From the NCBI GenBank assembly GCA_017306155.1, contig JAFKJB010000012.1:62001-126000 (forward strand): a stretch of 64,000 nt of DNA, read 5' to 3'. The notes beneath the pieces are model-generated. The model was not told the origin of the DNA and did no database searches. It saw only the letters and a program-made list of their open reading frames with translations. Positions within the stretch are counted from its first letter, which is position 1. Each line of letters starts with the position of its first letter. Positions 46,614 through 56,737 of the stretch are shown here, piece after piece. Made by a program: the position numbers and the translations under genes. Origin of the DNA: Nitrosospira multiformis. Lineage in GTDB: Bacteria; Pseudomonadota; Gammaproteobacteria; Burkholderiales; Nitrosomonadaceae.

Positions 46614-49600
46614 TTGAACGCTAAAGGCACCCCTGTTTCTGAATTTTTGAGTTCGGTTACCGCGCGGCTTCACAACATCAGAAAGCCGCGTATTTCACTG
46701 AGTGAAGAACTTCCCCTGCGGTCCGAACTGTTCGGTGCGGATCAGATGGAGCTTTACGGCGGCATACTTGCGGCTTCCCACGAGGTATCGTCGGCCCGAG
46801 GCACCGATCAGTTACTGGCCAGGCTGGATGAGAATGAGGCAACGCTATTCAATATCTGTCGTTTGCTGACCGAGGCAGTCATGGCAGATAAGCTGCTCAC
46901 TCCTGCAGGGGAATGGCTCTACGACAACTTTTACCTCATCCAGGATCAGATTCGCACCGCCAAGCGTCACCTTCCCAAAAGCTATAGTCGCGAATTACCC
47001 CTCCTTGCCAAGGGAACATCCGCTAATCTCCCCCGTGTATACGATATAGCGTTGCAAGCAATATCGCACGGGGACGGGAGAGTGGATACGGAGAGCCTCA
47101 GACGTTTCGTAGCCGCGTACCAGTCAGTCGTCAATCTGCAACTGGGCGAACTATGGGCGATACCGATCATGCTGCGGCTATCGCTGATCGAAAATCTCCG
47201 GCGTGTCGGCGTGCATGTGGCAGCGGGTCGAACAGACCGCAATCTCGCTGATACCTGGGCCGATGAAATCATCCAGGTAGCGGCAAAAGATCCGAAAAGT
47301 CTCGTTCTCGTCATTGCAGATATGGCGCGCTCGAACCCCCCCATGACAACTCCGTTCATTTCGGAACTGGTGCGCCGATTGCAGGGGCAGGGACCTGCCC
47401 TGGCGCTTCCGTTGACCTGGATCGAGCAGCGACTGGCCGAATCAAACCAGACGATCGACCAGCTGGTGCAATTGGGAAACCAGCAGCAGGCCGCCGATCA
47501 GGTTTCCATCTCGAACAGTATCAACAGCTTGCGGACCCTGGGCGCCATAGACTGGCGCGAATTCGTCGAAACCACCAGTGTTGTGGAACAGACCCTCCGG
47601 GAAGATCCGCGTGGAATTTATGCGGAGATGGATTTCGCTAGCCGCGACCACTACCGGCATGCGGTGGAGCGATTGGCCAAGGCAAGTCCTCTGTCGGAAG
47701 TTGACGTGGCCCGGACAGCGCTTCGCCTGGCGCGTGAGACAACGACAAGTACTGCCGAGGAGAATGTTCGGGAGCATGTCGGATTTTACCTGACGGACGA
47801 TGGCTTGCCTGATCTTGAGGAAGCGATAAAGATACACTGGTCGCTGCGTGAGCAATTCTCGCGCGCAACCCGTAAATACCCTCTTTTCTGGTATCTCGGC
47901 AGCATCGCGTTAATCACGCTGGGTCTGGCGAGTGCCTTGCTGATCGAAGCGCATGAAGATGGTGCCAGTGGATGGCTGTCAGGTCTTGTTGGCGTACTCG
48001 CGCTGTTTGCGATGAGTCAGTTGGCGGTGGCGCTGGTCAACTGGGCGAGTCCTTTTCTGGTGAAACCTCATCTGCTGCCGCGAATGGATTTCTCCAACGG
48101 CATTCCCTCTACATTTCGAACGCTGGTCGTGGTTCCAACGGTGTTGTCGCGGGAATCTGAAGTCGCGGCCTTGGTGGAGGCACTTGAAGTCCGGTTCCTG
48201 GCAAATCAGGATGAGAATGTCTATTTCGGTTTGCTCACAGATTTCATGGATGCAAATCAGGAAACGCTTCCCGAAGATGACTCCTTATTGGGAATCGCCC
48301 GTACGGGCATCGAGGATCTCAACCGGAAGTACGGGAGCCGTATTGCAGGTGGCATGAGCAGTGGTATGAATGGCGCTCCGGAAGCGTCAGCGCAGAAGCA
48401 GGAAACCCGGTTTTTCTTGTTCCATCGCCCTCGCTGCTGGAATCCGCAAGAGGGAGTGTGGATGGGTCATGAGCGCAAGCGCGGAAAACTGGCGGACTTG
48501 AATGCGCTCCTGCGTGGCGGGGGAAGGGAAGCATTTTCCATCGTAGTGGGCAATACGGATTTGCTTGCCAATATCAGGTACGTCATCACCCTCGATACCG
48601 ATACCCAATTACCGCGGGAGATCGCTCATCAGTTTGTCGGAGCAATGGCGCACCCCTTGAACCGGCCACGCCTCAAGGGGACCAGTGGCAAGGCTGTGGT
48701 AACGGAAGGCTACGGCATTCTGCAGCCCCGGGTGGCGGTGACATTATCGAGCACCAACCGGTCACGGTATGCATGGCTGTTTGGTGGTGAGGCAGGCATC
48801 GATCCCTATACCCGGGTTGTTTCGGACGTATATCAGGATTTATTCTACGAAGGCTCCTTTGTCGGAAAAGGGATCTACGATGTGGATGCGTTCGAGCAAT
48901 CGGTCTGCCGGCGTTTTCCCGAGAACAGGATTTTAAGTCATGATCTCCTGGAAGGCTGCTACGCTCGCGCGGGCCTGCTGAGCGATGTGCAGCTGTATGA
49001 GAAATTCCCATCTCGCTACAGCGCAGACGTAAGCCGTCGCCACCGGTGGATACGGGGGGATTGGCAGCTGGCGAGCTGGTTGCTCACCCGGGTTCCCGGC
49101 CCCGGCGGAAGTTATCAGCCAAACCCGCTATCCATCCTGTCGAGATGGAAGCTGATGGATAATCTCCGGCGCAGTCTTGTACCGGCAGCCCTGCTGTTGC
49201 TTCTGCTGGTGGGTTGGCTGGCGCTCGACAATGCATGGTTCTGGACCCTGGTTGTGGTCGGCACGGTCGTTATCCCGAGCGCTATTACCACGGCCTCCGA
49301 TCTGCTGAAGAGACAGGCCGACGCGCCTCTGCGCTCTCACATCGTCGCTACGATGCGCACTGGCGGACGGCATTTCGCGCAAAACCTGTTTGGGCTAGCC
49401 TGTCTGCCGTACGAGGCTTATTTCAGTCTGGATGCGATACTGCGCACTCATGTGCGACTTTTCCTCACACACCGCCGGCTCCTTGAATGGACTCCTTCTC
49501 ATCTTGCGGAACACGAATATGATTCGGCGAATAGATGGGGCGGCCTCAGCACTTCCTTCAGGGCAATGTGGGTAGCGCCGGCGACTGCGGTAACAGCCGG

Positions 49601-52600
49601 CGCGGGAATGATAGCGACTGCTCCCGTGGCACTGATTCCGGCCTTGCCCATACTGCTTTTTTGGGCGGCAGCGCCATTTATTGCCTGGTGGATAAGCCAG
49701 CCTCTTCCGCTGCGCGGCACGGAGTTAAGCAAGGGACAACTCCAATTTTTACGTGAGACTTCGCGCCGTACGTGGTATTTCTTCGAAACTTTTGTCGGTC
49801 CTGAGAATAACTGGCTGCCGCCTGATAATTTTCAGGAGCACCCCGTGGCGACTGTTGCGCACAGGACGTCGCCAACCAACATGGGATTGGCGCTGCTCGC
49901 AAATGTGACTGCCTATGACTTCGGCTACATTGGCCCATTGCAACTCATCGAGAGGACCGAAAACACGCTCCAATCGATGGAAACCCTGGAACGGCATGCC
50001 GGCCACTTTTACAACTGGTACGATACGCAGACAAGAACTCCCTTGACGCGTTACATATCGAGCGTGGACAGCGGTAATCTTGCAGGCCACCTATTGACAT
50101 TGCGTGCCGCGTTGATGGCAATAGCGGATATGCCGGTCGTCCACAAAGAGTTATTTCCGGCTCTTGCCGATACTCTGCAGATTCTCGAGAGAACTTCTGG
50201 TTCCGAGGCTGCCAGTGCTTCTTTATCCCAGTTCGGAAAGGCATTGGCGCTCGCAAGGGAAGGCTCCCGGCATACTTCTGTCAGCCTGCATGCAGAACTG
50301 GATCGACTCGCTGCACTTTCCAGGGAAATCGTGCATGAGATCGAGAAAGCACGCCGTGCTTCAACCGGGCAGGAAGCCCATGAATGGGCAACGGCGCTAA
50401 ATCAGCAATGTGAGCGCGCTCTTGCTGAACTTGGCAGTCTCATACCTTCTGCCGCATTGGAGAACTCCGATGCGGTTGCGGAGATCCCCTCCTTGCGACA
50501 ACTTGCAGACCAGGGCGGGGAGGCAGCACGTGAACATCTGGCTGTTCTCGAACGCCTGGTCTTTCAGGCGGGAGAAAGGGCGAAAATGGAGTACGACTTC
50601 CTGTTCAACCCCGCGCAGCGGCAGCTTGCGATCGGGTATAACGTGGGTGAGCAGCGACGGGATGCCAGCTACTATGATCTGTTGGCATCAGAAGCGCGGT
50701 TTACCAATTTTGTTGCTATTGCACAAGGCGAATTGCCGCAGGAAAGCTGGTTTGCGCTGGGGCGGATGCTTACAGCTCACAATGGGGAGACTGCTTTGCT
50801 TTCCTGGAGCGGCTCGATGTTCGAATACCTCATGCCGTTGCTGGTCATGCCCACCTTTGAAAACACGCTTCTCGATCAGACCTGCAAGGCGGCTGTCAAC
50901 AGACAGATTGCCTATGGGCAGGAGCGGGGGGTGCCGTGGGGTATTTCGGAATCCGGTTACAACGCCGTGGACGCCCAGTTCAATTATCAGTATCGGGCGT
51001 TCGGTGTGCCCGGCCTGGGCATCAAGCGCGGCCTGGGAGAAGATCTGGTCATTGCACCTTATGCATCCGCTCTGGCATTGATGGTTGCGCCGGAAGCCGC
51101 CTGCCGTAATCTGGAGGAGCTGGCTGCCCTGGATATGATGGGAAAATTCGGCTTTTACGAAGCGCTGGATTATACGCCCTCGCGGCTGCGCCGGGGCGAG
51201 ACGTCTGCGATCGTGCGCTCATTCATGGCTCACCATCAGGGAATGAGTTTTCTTTCGCTCGCATACCTGCTGCTTGACCAGCCCATGCAGAGACGGTTCG
51301 ATTCCGAACCCATATTCCAGGCAACCATGCTTCTGCTGCAGGAGAGAATACCCAAAGCCACTGTCATACGTTCCCCCATTGCCGAGCTCCCCGATGTTCG
51401 GGTTATCAAGGAGCTTCCGGAAATGCCGATCCGGCTGCTTTCAACAGCCAACACGCCGATTCCGGAAGTGCAGCTTCTCTCCAATGGCCGGTATCATGTC
51501 ATGGTGACCAATAGTGGAGCGGGAAGCAGTCGCTGGAAGGATCTGGCCATTACGCGCTGGCGGGAAGATGGAACCTGCGACTACTGGGGGACTTTCTGTT
51601 ATTTGCGTGACGTTGCAAGCGGCGAATTCTGGTCGAATACCTATCAGCCCGTGCTGAAAGAGCCAAAGCGTTACGGAGTGGTTTTTTCTGAAGGGCGGGT
51701 CGAGTTCCGCCGGCGGGATCTGGATTTCGATACCCATACCGAGATTACCGTATCGCCCGAGGATGATATCGAGCTGAGGCGGATCCGTATCACCAATCGC
51801 GCGTGGACGCGACGGGAAATCGAGGTCACATCTTATGCTGAAGTCGTGCTGGCGCCTGCGATGGCTGACGCTCAGGCGCCCGCCTTCGGCAATCTCTTCG
51901 TGCAAACGGAAATACTGGCGGACAGGCATGCCATTTTATGCAGCAGGCGTCCTCGTTCCCAAAGCGACCCGGTGCCCTGGATGTTCCACTTGATGACGGC
52001 GGATGGGGTCGCTTCTGAAGCGGTTTCCTACGAGACCGACCGCATGGCATTCATTGGGCGGGCAAACGATGTGTCTGCGCCGGTGGCAATGAGGGAAGCA
52101 GGACCGCTCTCCGGCAGTTCGGGTTCAGTGCTCGACCCGGTCGTTGCCATCCGCAAGCGGATGATGCTCGAGCCGGGGGAGTCGGCGATCGTGGATATTG
52201 TCACGGGCGCGGGAGATTCCCGTCACGCAGTCATGCATCTGGTAGAAAAATACCAGGACCAGCATCTGAAAAATCGCGTTTTCGATCTTGCCTGGACTCA
52301 TAGCCTCATTGTTCTGCGCCAACTCAATGCAACTGAAGCCGACGCACAGCTGTTTGGACGCATGGCTGGTTCCATTCTGTATGCAAGTCCTTATCTGCGC
52401 GCCGATGAGGCACTGCTGAGCAAGAATCAGCAGGGGCAATCGGGTTTATGGGGCTATGCCATTTCCGGCGACTTGCCTATTGTGTTGCTGCAGATTACCG
52501 ATATGGCCAACATCGAACTGGTACGCCAACTGGTGCAGGCGCATGCCTACTGGCGCGTGAAAGGGATGGCGGTCGACCTGGTCATCTGGAACGAGGATCA

Positions 52601-55316
52601 CTCAAGTTACCGCCAGCAACTGCATGATCATATCATGGGACTTCTGGCCGGTAGTGCGGAAGCCCATGTGCTCGATCGGCCAGGCGGTATTTTCATCCGC
52701 CGTGGGGAGCAGATTGCTCCGGAAGACCGGATCCTGATGCAGGCTGTTGCGCGCGTGATTATTTTCGACACGAATGGGAAACTGATCGAGCAGTTGACGA
52801 ACCGCCTTCCAAGCGACCTTCCACTGCGACCGTACCCCCTGAAACCGGTGCAGCGCTCCAACTCCAAAGAAACTGGGGGATTGCCGCGCCGGAATCTATT
52901 GTTTGATAACGGTTTCGGCGGTTTTACTTCAGATGCGCGCGAATACGTCATCGCTGTTGAGCAGGATCGGAGAACGCCGGTTCCCTGGTCAAATATTCTG
53001 GCAAATCCGCAATTCGGTACGGTTATTTCCGAAAGTGGACAGGTTTATACCTGGGGTGAGAATGCGCATGAATACCGTTTGACCCCTTGGCATAACGACC
53101 CGGTCTGCGATTCAAGCGGCGAGGCCTACTATCTGCGGGATGAAGAAAGTGGAGATTTCTGGTCGCCTGCTCCTCTTCCGACTCCAGGAGCCGCCTCCTA
53201 TGTTACCCGCCATGGGTTCGGTTACAGCGTATTCGAGCATACAGGAAAAGGTATTTTTTCCGAACTGTGGGTTTATGTTGCCCGTGATGTGCCTGTCAAG
53301 TTCGTTGTATTGCGGATTCGCAATGATTCCGGACGACCCAGGAGACTTTCCGCAACAGGATACGTGGAGTGGGTGTTGGGGGACCTTCCCGAGAAGACGC
53401 GAATGCATGTGGTCACCGAGATCGATCCGGCAAGCGGAGTGCTGCTTGCGCGCAATCCCTACAATAACGAGTTTTCAAGCCGGGTTGCATTTTTCGATGT
53501 CGACGACAGAACGCAAAGTGTGACGGGTGATCGGACGGAATTTATCGGCCGCAATGGACGAATGCGAAATCCCGCGGCTATGGCTGCCCTGGATCTTTCG
53601 GGCAGGGTAGGAGCAGGATTGGATCCTTGCGGCGCTATCCGTGTTCCTTTTAATTTGCCGGCGAATGCGACGCGAGAAGTTGTCTTTCGCCTGGGTGCGG
53701 GACTTCATCGTGAAGATGCACTGGAAATCGTCCAAAGGATGCGCGGACTACAGGTTGCACATGATGAACTTGAAAAGGTGCGCCGCTACTGGGATCGAAC
53801 GCTCGGGGGCGTGCAGGTGGAAACCTCCGATCCATCCGTCAACGTGATGGTCAATGGCTGGCTGGTGTATCAGGTCATTGCCTGTCGCTTGTGGGGGCGC
53901 AGCGGATACTACCAGTCCGGCGGCGCTTTTGGATTCCGTGATCAATTGCAGGATGTGATGGCGCTGGTTCACGTCGAACCTGCTCTGGTGCGTGAGCACC
54001 TGTTGCGGGCTGCGGGCCGCCAGTTTATCGAAGGGGATGTTCAGCACTGGTGGCATCCTCCCGTGGGACGCGGTATCAGGAGTCGCTGCTCGGACGATTA
54101 CCTCTGGCTGCCTCTGGTCGCTTGTCACTATGTCGCGACGACCGGGGATACCGGAGTGCTGAACGAGACAGCATCTTTTCTCGAAGACCGGCCTGTCGCT
54201 TCAGACGAGGAATCATACTACGATTTACCCGCTCATTCCGCTCAGGTGTCCAGTCTGTATGACCATTGTGTCCGTGCAATCGTGCATGGATTGCGGTTTG
54301 GCGAACATGGACTTCCTTTGATGGGTACAGGTGACTGGAACGATGGGATGAATCTCGTCGGTTTCCATGGCCGGGGCGAAAGCATCTGGCTCGCTTTTTT
54401 CTTGTATGACATTCTCATTAAATTTTCCGATCTTGCCGCTGGGCACGGTGACGAGGCCTTTGCCGAACGATGCAGAAAGGAAGCAGACCAGCTGGGCAAG
54501 AATATCGAACAGCATGGCTGGGATGGAAAGTGGTATCGCCGCGCCTATTTCGACGATGGTTCTCCACTGGGTTCTTCCAGCAATACCGAATGCCGCATCG
54601 ACTCGATCGCACAAAGCTGGTCGGTTTTATCTGACGGAGGCTCTCCCGAGCGCCAGCGGCAGGCGATGCAAGCGGTAGATGAACAGCTTGTCCGGCGGGA
54701 TGCTCGCCTGATTCAGCTTCTCGATCCTCCTTTCGACCACTCTGACCTCAATCCAGGCTATATCAAGGGCTACGTGCCAGGTGTGCGGGAGAACGGGGGA
54801 CAGTATACGCATGCAGCGATATGGGCAGCCATGGCTTTTGCAGTTCTGCGGGATCATAAGCGGGCATGGGAACTGCTTTCCATGATCAATCCAGTAAACC
54901 ACGGACGATCCTCCCAGGCTGTATCGGTCTACAAGACCGAGCCCTATGTCGTCTCAGCCGATGTTTATGCGGTGCCTCCCCATACGGGCCGGGGTGGGTG
55001 GTCGTGGTACACAGGCTCCGCCGGCTGGTTGTACCGCCTGATGCTGGAAACACTGCTGGGTCTTACAAGGGAAGGGACAAAACTTCATTTCAACCCCTGC
55101 CTGCCGGAAGACTGGACCGGTTTTACGGTGAAATACCGCTATGGAGAAACCATTTATCCAATCATTGTCAATCAGGCAGCCATCGATCCGGATAAGGAGG
55201 TCGTCATCGTAGACGGTGCCGAGCAGCGTGAGCTGACTCTCAGCCTTGTCGATGACAAGGCCTCGCACCATGTAGAAGTGCGGATGAGCCGCTCTCGCGA
55301 TATATTAAGGCAATGA
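46614..55316 (+). CDS. ndvB: Cyclic beta-1,2-glucan synthase (NdvB/Cgs-like)
   Basis: 2900 residues, the full length of the Brucella/Rhizobium enzyme that makes periplasmic cyclic beta-1,2-glucans. The start is a TTG with GGAG about 10 bp upstream. Three clusters of membrane helices (about 423-480, 853-900 and 988-1028) surround a cytosolic GT84 glycosyltransferase. It has D661/D663 in LDTDTQLP and the RHRWIRGDWQ acceptor-site motif from R809. Then come a glucoamylase-type domain (about 1380-1546), two GH94 carbohydrate-binding domains (about 1600-1895 and 2092-2378) and a GH94 phosphorylase domain. Its general acid is D2577 in TGDWNDG. Initiation, elongation and cyclisation or chain-length control map to these parts in the model enzymes. 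No ndvA-like exporter is adjacent. Confidence 0.93.
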   Translation: MNAKGTPVSEFLSSVTARLHNIRKPRISLSEELPLRSELFGADQMELYGGILAASHEVSSARGTDQLLARLDENEATLFNICRLLTEAVMADKLLTPAGEWLYDNFYLIQDQIRTAKRHLPKSYSRELPLLAKGTSANLPRVYDIALQAISHGDGRVDTESLRRFVAAYQSVVNLQLGELWAIPIMLRLSLIENLRRVGVHVAAGRTDRNLADTWADEIIQVAAKDPKSLVLVIADMARSNPPMTTPFISELVRRLQGQGPALALPLTWIEQRLAESNQTIDQLVQLGNQQQAADQVSISNSINSLRTLGAIDWREFVETTSVVEQTLREDPRGIYAEMDFASRDHYRHAVERLAKASPLSEVDVARTALRLARETTTSTAEENVREHVGFYLTDDGLPDLEEAIKIHWSLREQFSRATRKYPLFWYLGSIALITLGLASALLIEAHEDGASGWLSGLVGVLALFAMSQLAVALVNWASPFLVKPHLLPRMDFSNGIPSTFRTLVVVPTVLSRESEVAALVEALEVRFLANQDENVYFGLLTDFMDANQETLPEDDSLLGIARTGIEDLNRKYGSRIAGGMSSGMNGAPEASAQKQETRFFLFHRPRCWNPQEGVWMGHERKRGKLADLNALLRGGGREAFSIVVGNTDLLANIRYVITLDTDTQLPREIAHQFVGAMAHPLNRPRLKGTSGKAVVTEGYGILQPRVAVTLSSTNRSRYAWLFGGEAGIDPYTRVVSDVYQDLFYEGSFVGKGIYDVDAFEQSVCRRFPENRILSHDLLEGCYARAGLLSDVQLYEKFPSRYSADVSRRHRWIRGDWQLASWLLTRVPGPGGSYQPNPLSILSRWKLMDNLRRSLVPAALLLLLLVGWLALDNAWFWTLVVVGTVVIPSAITTASDLLKRQADAPLRSHIVATMRTGGRHFAQNLFGLACLPYEAYFSLDAILRTHVRLFLTHRRLLEWTPSHLAEHEYDSANRWGGLSTSFRAMWVAPATAVTAGAGMIATAPVALIPALPILLFWAAAPFIAWWISQPLPLRGTELSKGQLQFLRETSRRTWYFFETFVGPENNWLPPDNFQEHPVATVAHRTSPTNMGLALLANVTAYDFGYIGPLQLIERTENTLQSMETLERHAGHFYNWYDTQTRTPLTRYISSVDSGNLAGHLLTLRAALMAIADMPVVHKELFPALADTLQILERTSGSEAASASLSQFGKALALAREGSRHTSVSLHAELDRLAALSREIVHEIEKARRASTGQEAHEWATALNQQCERALAELGSLIPSAALENSDAVAEIPSLRQLADQGGEAAREHLAVLERLVFQAGERAKMEYDFLFNPAQRQLAIGYNVGEQRRDASYYDLLASEARFTNFVAIAQGELPQESWFALGRMLTAHNGETALLSWSGSMFEYLMPLLVMPTFENTLLDQTCKAAVNRQIAYGQERGVPWGISESGYNAVDAQFNYQYRAFGVPGLGIKRGLGEDLVIAPYASALALMVAPEAACRNLEELAALDMMGKFGFYEALDYTPSRLRRGETSAIVRSFMAHHQGMSFLSLAYLLLDQPMQRRFDSEPIFQATMLLLQERIPKATVIRSPIAELPDVRVIKELPEMPIRLLSTANTPIPEVQLLSNGRYHVMVTNSGAGSSRWKDLAITRWREDGTCDYWGTFCYLRDVASGEFWSNTYQPVLKEPKRYGVVFSEGRVEFRRRDLDFDTHTEITVSPEDDIELRRIRITNRAWTRREIEVTSYAEVVLAPAMADAQAPAFGNLFVQTEILADRHAILCSRRPRSQSDPVPWMFHLMTADGVASEAVSYETDRMAFIGRANDVSAPVAMREAGPLSGSSGSVLDPVVAIRKRMMLEPGESAIVDIVTGAGDSRHAVMHLVEKYQDQHLKNRVFDLAWTHSLIVLRQLNATEADAQLFGRMAGSILYASPYLRADEALLSKNQQGQSGLWGYAISGDLPIVLLQITDMANIELVRQLVQAHAYWRVKGMAVDLVIWNEDHSSYRQQLHDHIMGLLAGSAEAHVLDRPGGIFIRRGEQIAPEDRILMQAVARVIIFDTNGKLIEQLTNRLPSDLPLRPYPLKPVQRSNSKETGGLPRRNLLFDNGFGGFTSDAREYVIAVEQDRRTPVPWSNILANPQFGTVISESGQVYTWGENAHEYRLTPWHNDPVCDSSGEAYYLRDEESGDFWSPAPLPTPGAASYVTRHGFGYSVFEHTGKGIFSELWVYVARDVPVKFVVLRIRNDSGRPRRLSATGYVEWVLGDLPEKTRMHVVTEIDPASGVLLARNPYNNEFSSRVAFFDVDDRTQSVTGDRTEFIGRNGRMRNPAAMAALDLSGRVGAGLDPCGAIRVPFNLPANATREVVFRLGAGLHREDALEIVQRMRGLQVAHDELEKVRRYWDRTLGGVQVETSDPSVNVMVNGWLVYQVIACRLWGRSGYYQSGGAFGFRDQLQDVMALVHVEPALVREHLLRAAGRQFIEGDVQHWWHPPVGRGIRSRCSDDYLWLPLVACHYVATTGDTGVLNETASFLEDRPVASDEESYYDLPAHSAQVSSLYDHCVRAIVHGLRFGEHGLPLMGTGDWNDGMNLVGFHGRGESIWLAFFLYDILIKFSDLAAGHGDEAFAERCRKEADQLGKNIEQHGWDGKWYRRAYFDDGSPLGSSSNTECRIDSIAQSWSVLSDGGSPERQRQAMQAVDEQLVRRDARLIQLLDPPFDHSDLNPGYIKGYVPGVRENGGQYTHAAIWAAMAFAVLRDHKRAWELLSMINPVNHGRSSQAVSVYKTEPYVVSADVYAVPPHTGRGGWSWYTGSAGWLYRLMLETLLGLTREGTKLHFNPCLPEDWTGFTVKYRYGETIYPIIVNQAAIDPDKEVVIVDGAEQRELTLSLVDDKASHHVEVRMSRSRDILRQ

Positions 55317-55473
55317 GCCTGGAACGTCCCGGAATCCAGTAAATATACCGGCTACCGCCAGTATGATGTTTGTCCCTGTTTGCTCGCCGAATTTTAAGTT
55401 GGTCAGGTGATAAGCCGGGGTTGAGCGAGGGGAAATTCCTTTCACAGAAGCACCAATCTTGTCCAAGCCCAGG

Positions 55474-56085
55474 TTATAGAAAATGACCGGGAGCGTGGGC
55501 GGAACGAGACGGAAGCCGACAAGAAGGCTCATCAAGGGTGGAAGGTGTAAATATGCGCGGGGAAAACCTGGCCGGAGTAGCGGATGTTTTCGTTGGCGTG
55601 CCTCGTCTTGCTGATGGATGCGCCCCAGGCATGGGGGAGGGGATAAACCCGCTCGTCAAGGCATGGGTATAGCGCTGGAGCAGATAACGCAGAGGACTTC
55701 CCAACTCAAACTCGTTTCTCAGGCTCGCAGCACTGAGACGATAGGCGTAGCCCGCGGTCGCCACCAGAGCTTGAGTCGGCGCGATCTTTCTCCCCATCAG
55801 CATGGAAATACCGAATACTCCTTCCTTGCCGATAGCGGCAATTTTTACTGTTTCTCCTCTATCGGAAACGGTAAGCAGGGAGATGACGCTGCTGGTGGGG
55901 AAATATACCAGGTCCAGTTCGCCCCCGTTTTCATAGACCGGCCAGCCCTGTGATAAGGCCACAAATTCAAGGGAAGGCTGCAAACGCTCATAATCCTTTT
56001 GGGGGAGAGCTGCTAACAAAAGATTTTGCCTGTGAGAAAGGTTTTGCGTGGGAGTGCCTTGCAGGGCAGTAAGAATATGTGACAT
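55474..56085 (-). pseudogene. Truncated Crp-like regulator, DNA-binding half lost
   Basis: The first 145 residues align throughout with the cNMP-like domain of the intact regulator at 45202 (shared motifs LLLAALP, VYFPTS, VGxEGxxGIS and RYTHAL against RYTQAL). Similarity then stops abruptly near 55650, where the intact protein continues into the helix-turn-helix. What follows is 58 residues of Pro/Ser/Arg-rich unrelated sequence. No helix-turn-helix was found in other frames downstream to 55317. It might still make a ligand-binding fragment, but as a regulator it is broken. Confidence 0.7.
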
Positions 56086-56279
56086 GTTTTCCTCACTATT
56101 CGCTGGTCCGATAAAAAATTTTCCTTTATTCTTGGAAGAGATTACCTGTCAATTTACACAACCGTATGTGCGGTGTCAGACAGACATTCGCTTTGAAAAA
56201 AGAAAAAATCAGCTATGCTCGTGCACGAGATAAGGAAGGTTCTATTTTATTTACTCTATTCATAGCATAGGAGGTTGTA

Positions 56280-56594
56280 ATGGTTAGAACCGGCAGGGGA
56301 AGCAAAGAAAAACTCATCAAAGATTTCCGTTCGGTTATTGCTGATACAGAGGAACTAATGAGGCTCGTAAGCAACGAAGGCGAAGGAAAGGCGCAGGCGG
56401 TGCGGGACAAGCTTAACCATAACCTGAGTGTGGCCAAGGAATATTTACGTAATTTTGAGGACGTGGTGGTGGATAAATCCAGAGTCGCCGCACGTGCTAC
56501 TGATGAATACGTACATGAGAATGCGTGGCAGACGGTCGGGCTGGCGGTTGCGGTGGGCATTCTGGTCGGATATCTGATAAGCCCGCGCGATTAG
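56280..56594 (+). CDS. DUF883 family protein (ElaB/YqjD-like)
   Basis: 104 residues: a long amphipathic helical N-terminal part, then one hydrophobic C-terminal helix (about 82-99, VGLAVAVGILVGYLI) ending in a short SPRD tail. This is the usual layout of ElaB/YqjD/DUF883 proteins, which tether ribosomes to the membrane in stationary-phase Escherichia coli. A purine-rich GGAGG lies just upstream of the ATG. It stands alone, with 143 bp to the next gene. Confidence 0.85.
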   Translation: MVRTGRGSKEKLIKDFRSVIADTEELMRLVSNEGEGKAQAVRDKLNHNLSVAKEYLRNFEDVVVDKSRVAARATDEYVHENAWQTVGLAVAVGILVGYLISPRD

Positions 56595-56737
56595 CCCGTT
56601 CAGATGGAAAAGCGGGGTGAGGGAAAAGGATCGATGATACTCACAAGGAGAAGCCGGTCTTTAAATCATCCTGCTGTCCGCAGACGACATTTGGTGCTCC
56701 CAAAAAAAAACAATCTCTGTGCCAAGGAGGACTGGCA

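Noticed and set aside
55305-55535. 76-codon minus-strand frame between the glucan synthase and the truncated regulator
   Set aside because: Reads somewhat protein-like but overlaps the synthase stop, has no ribosome-binding site and matches no family I know.
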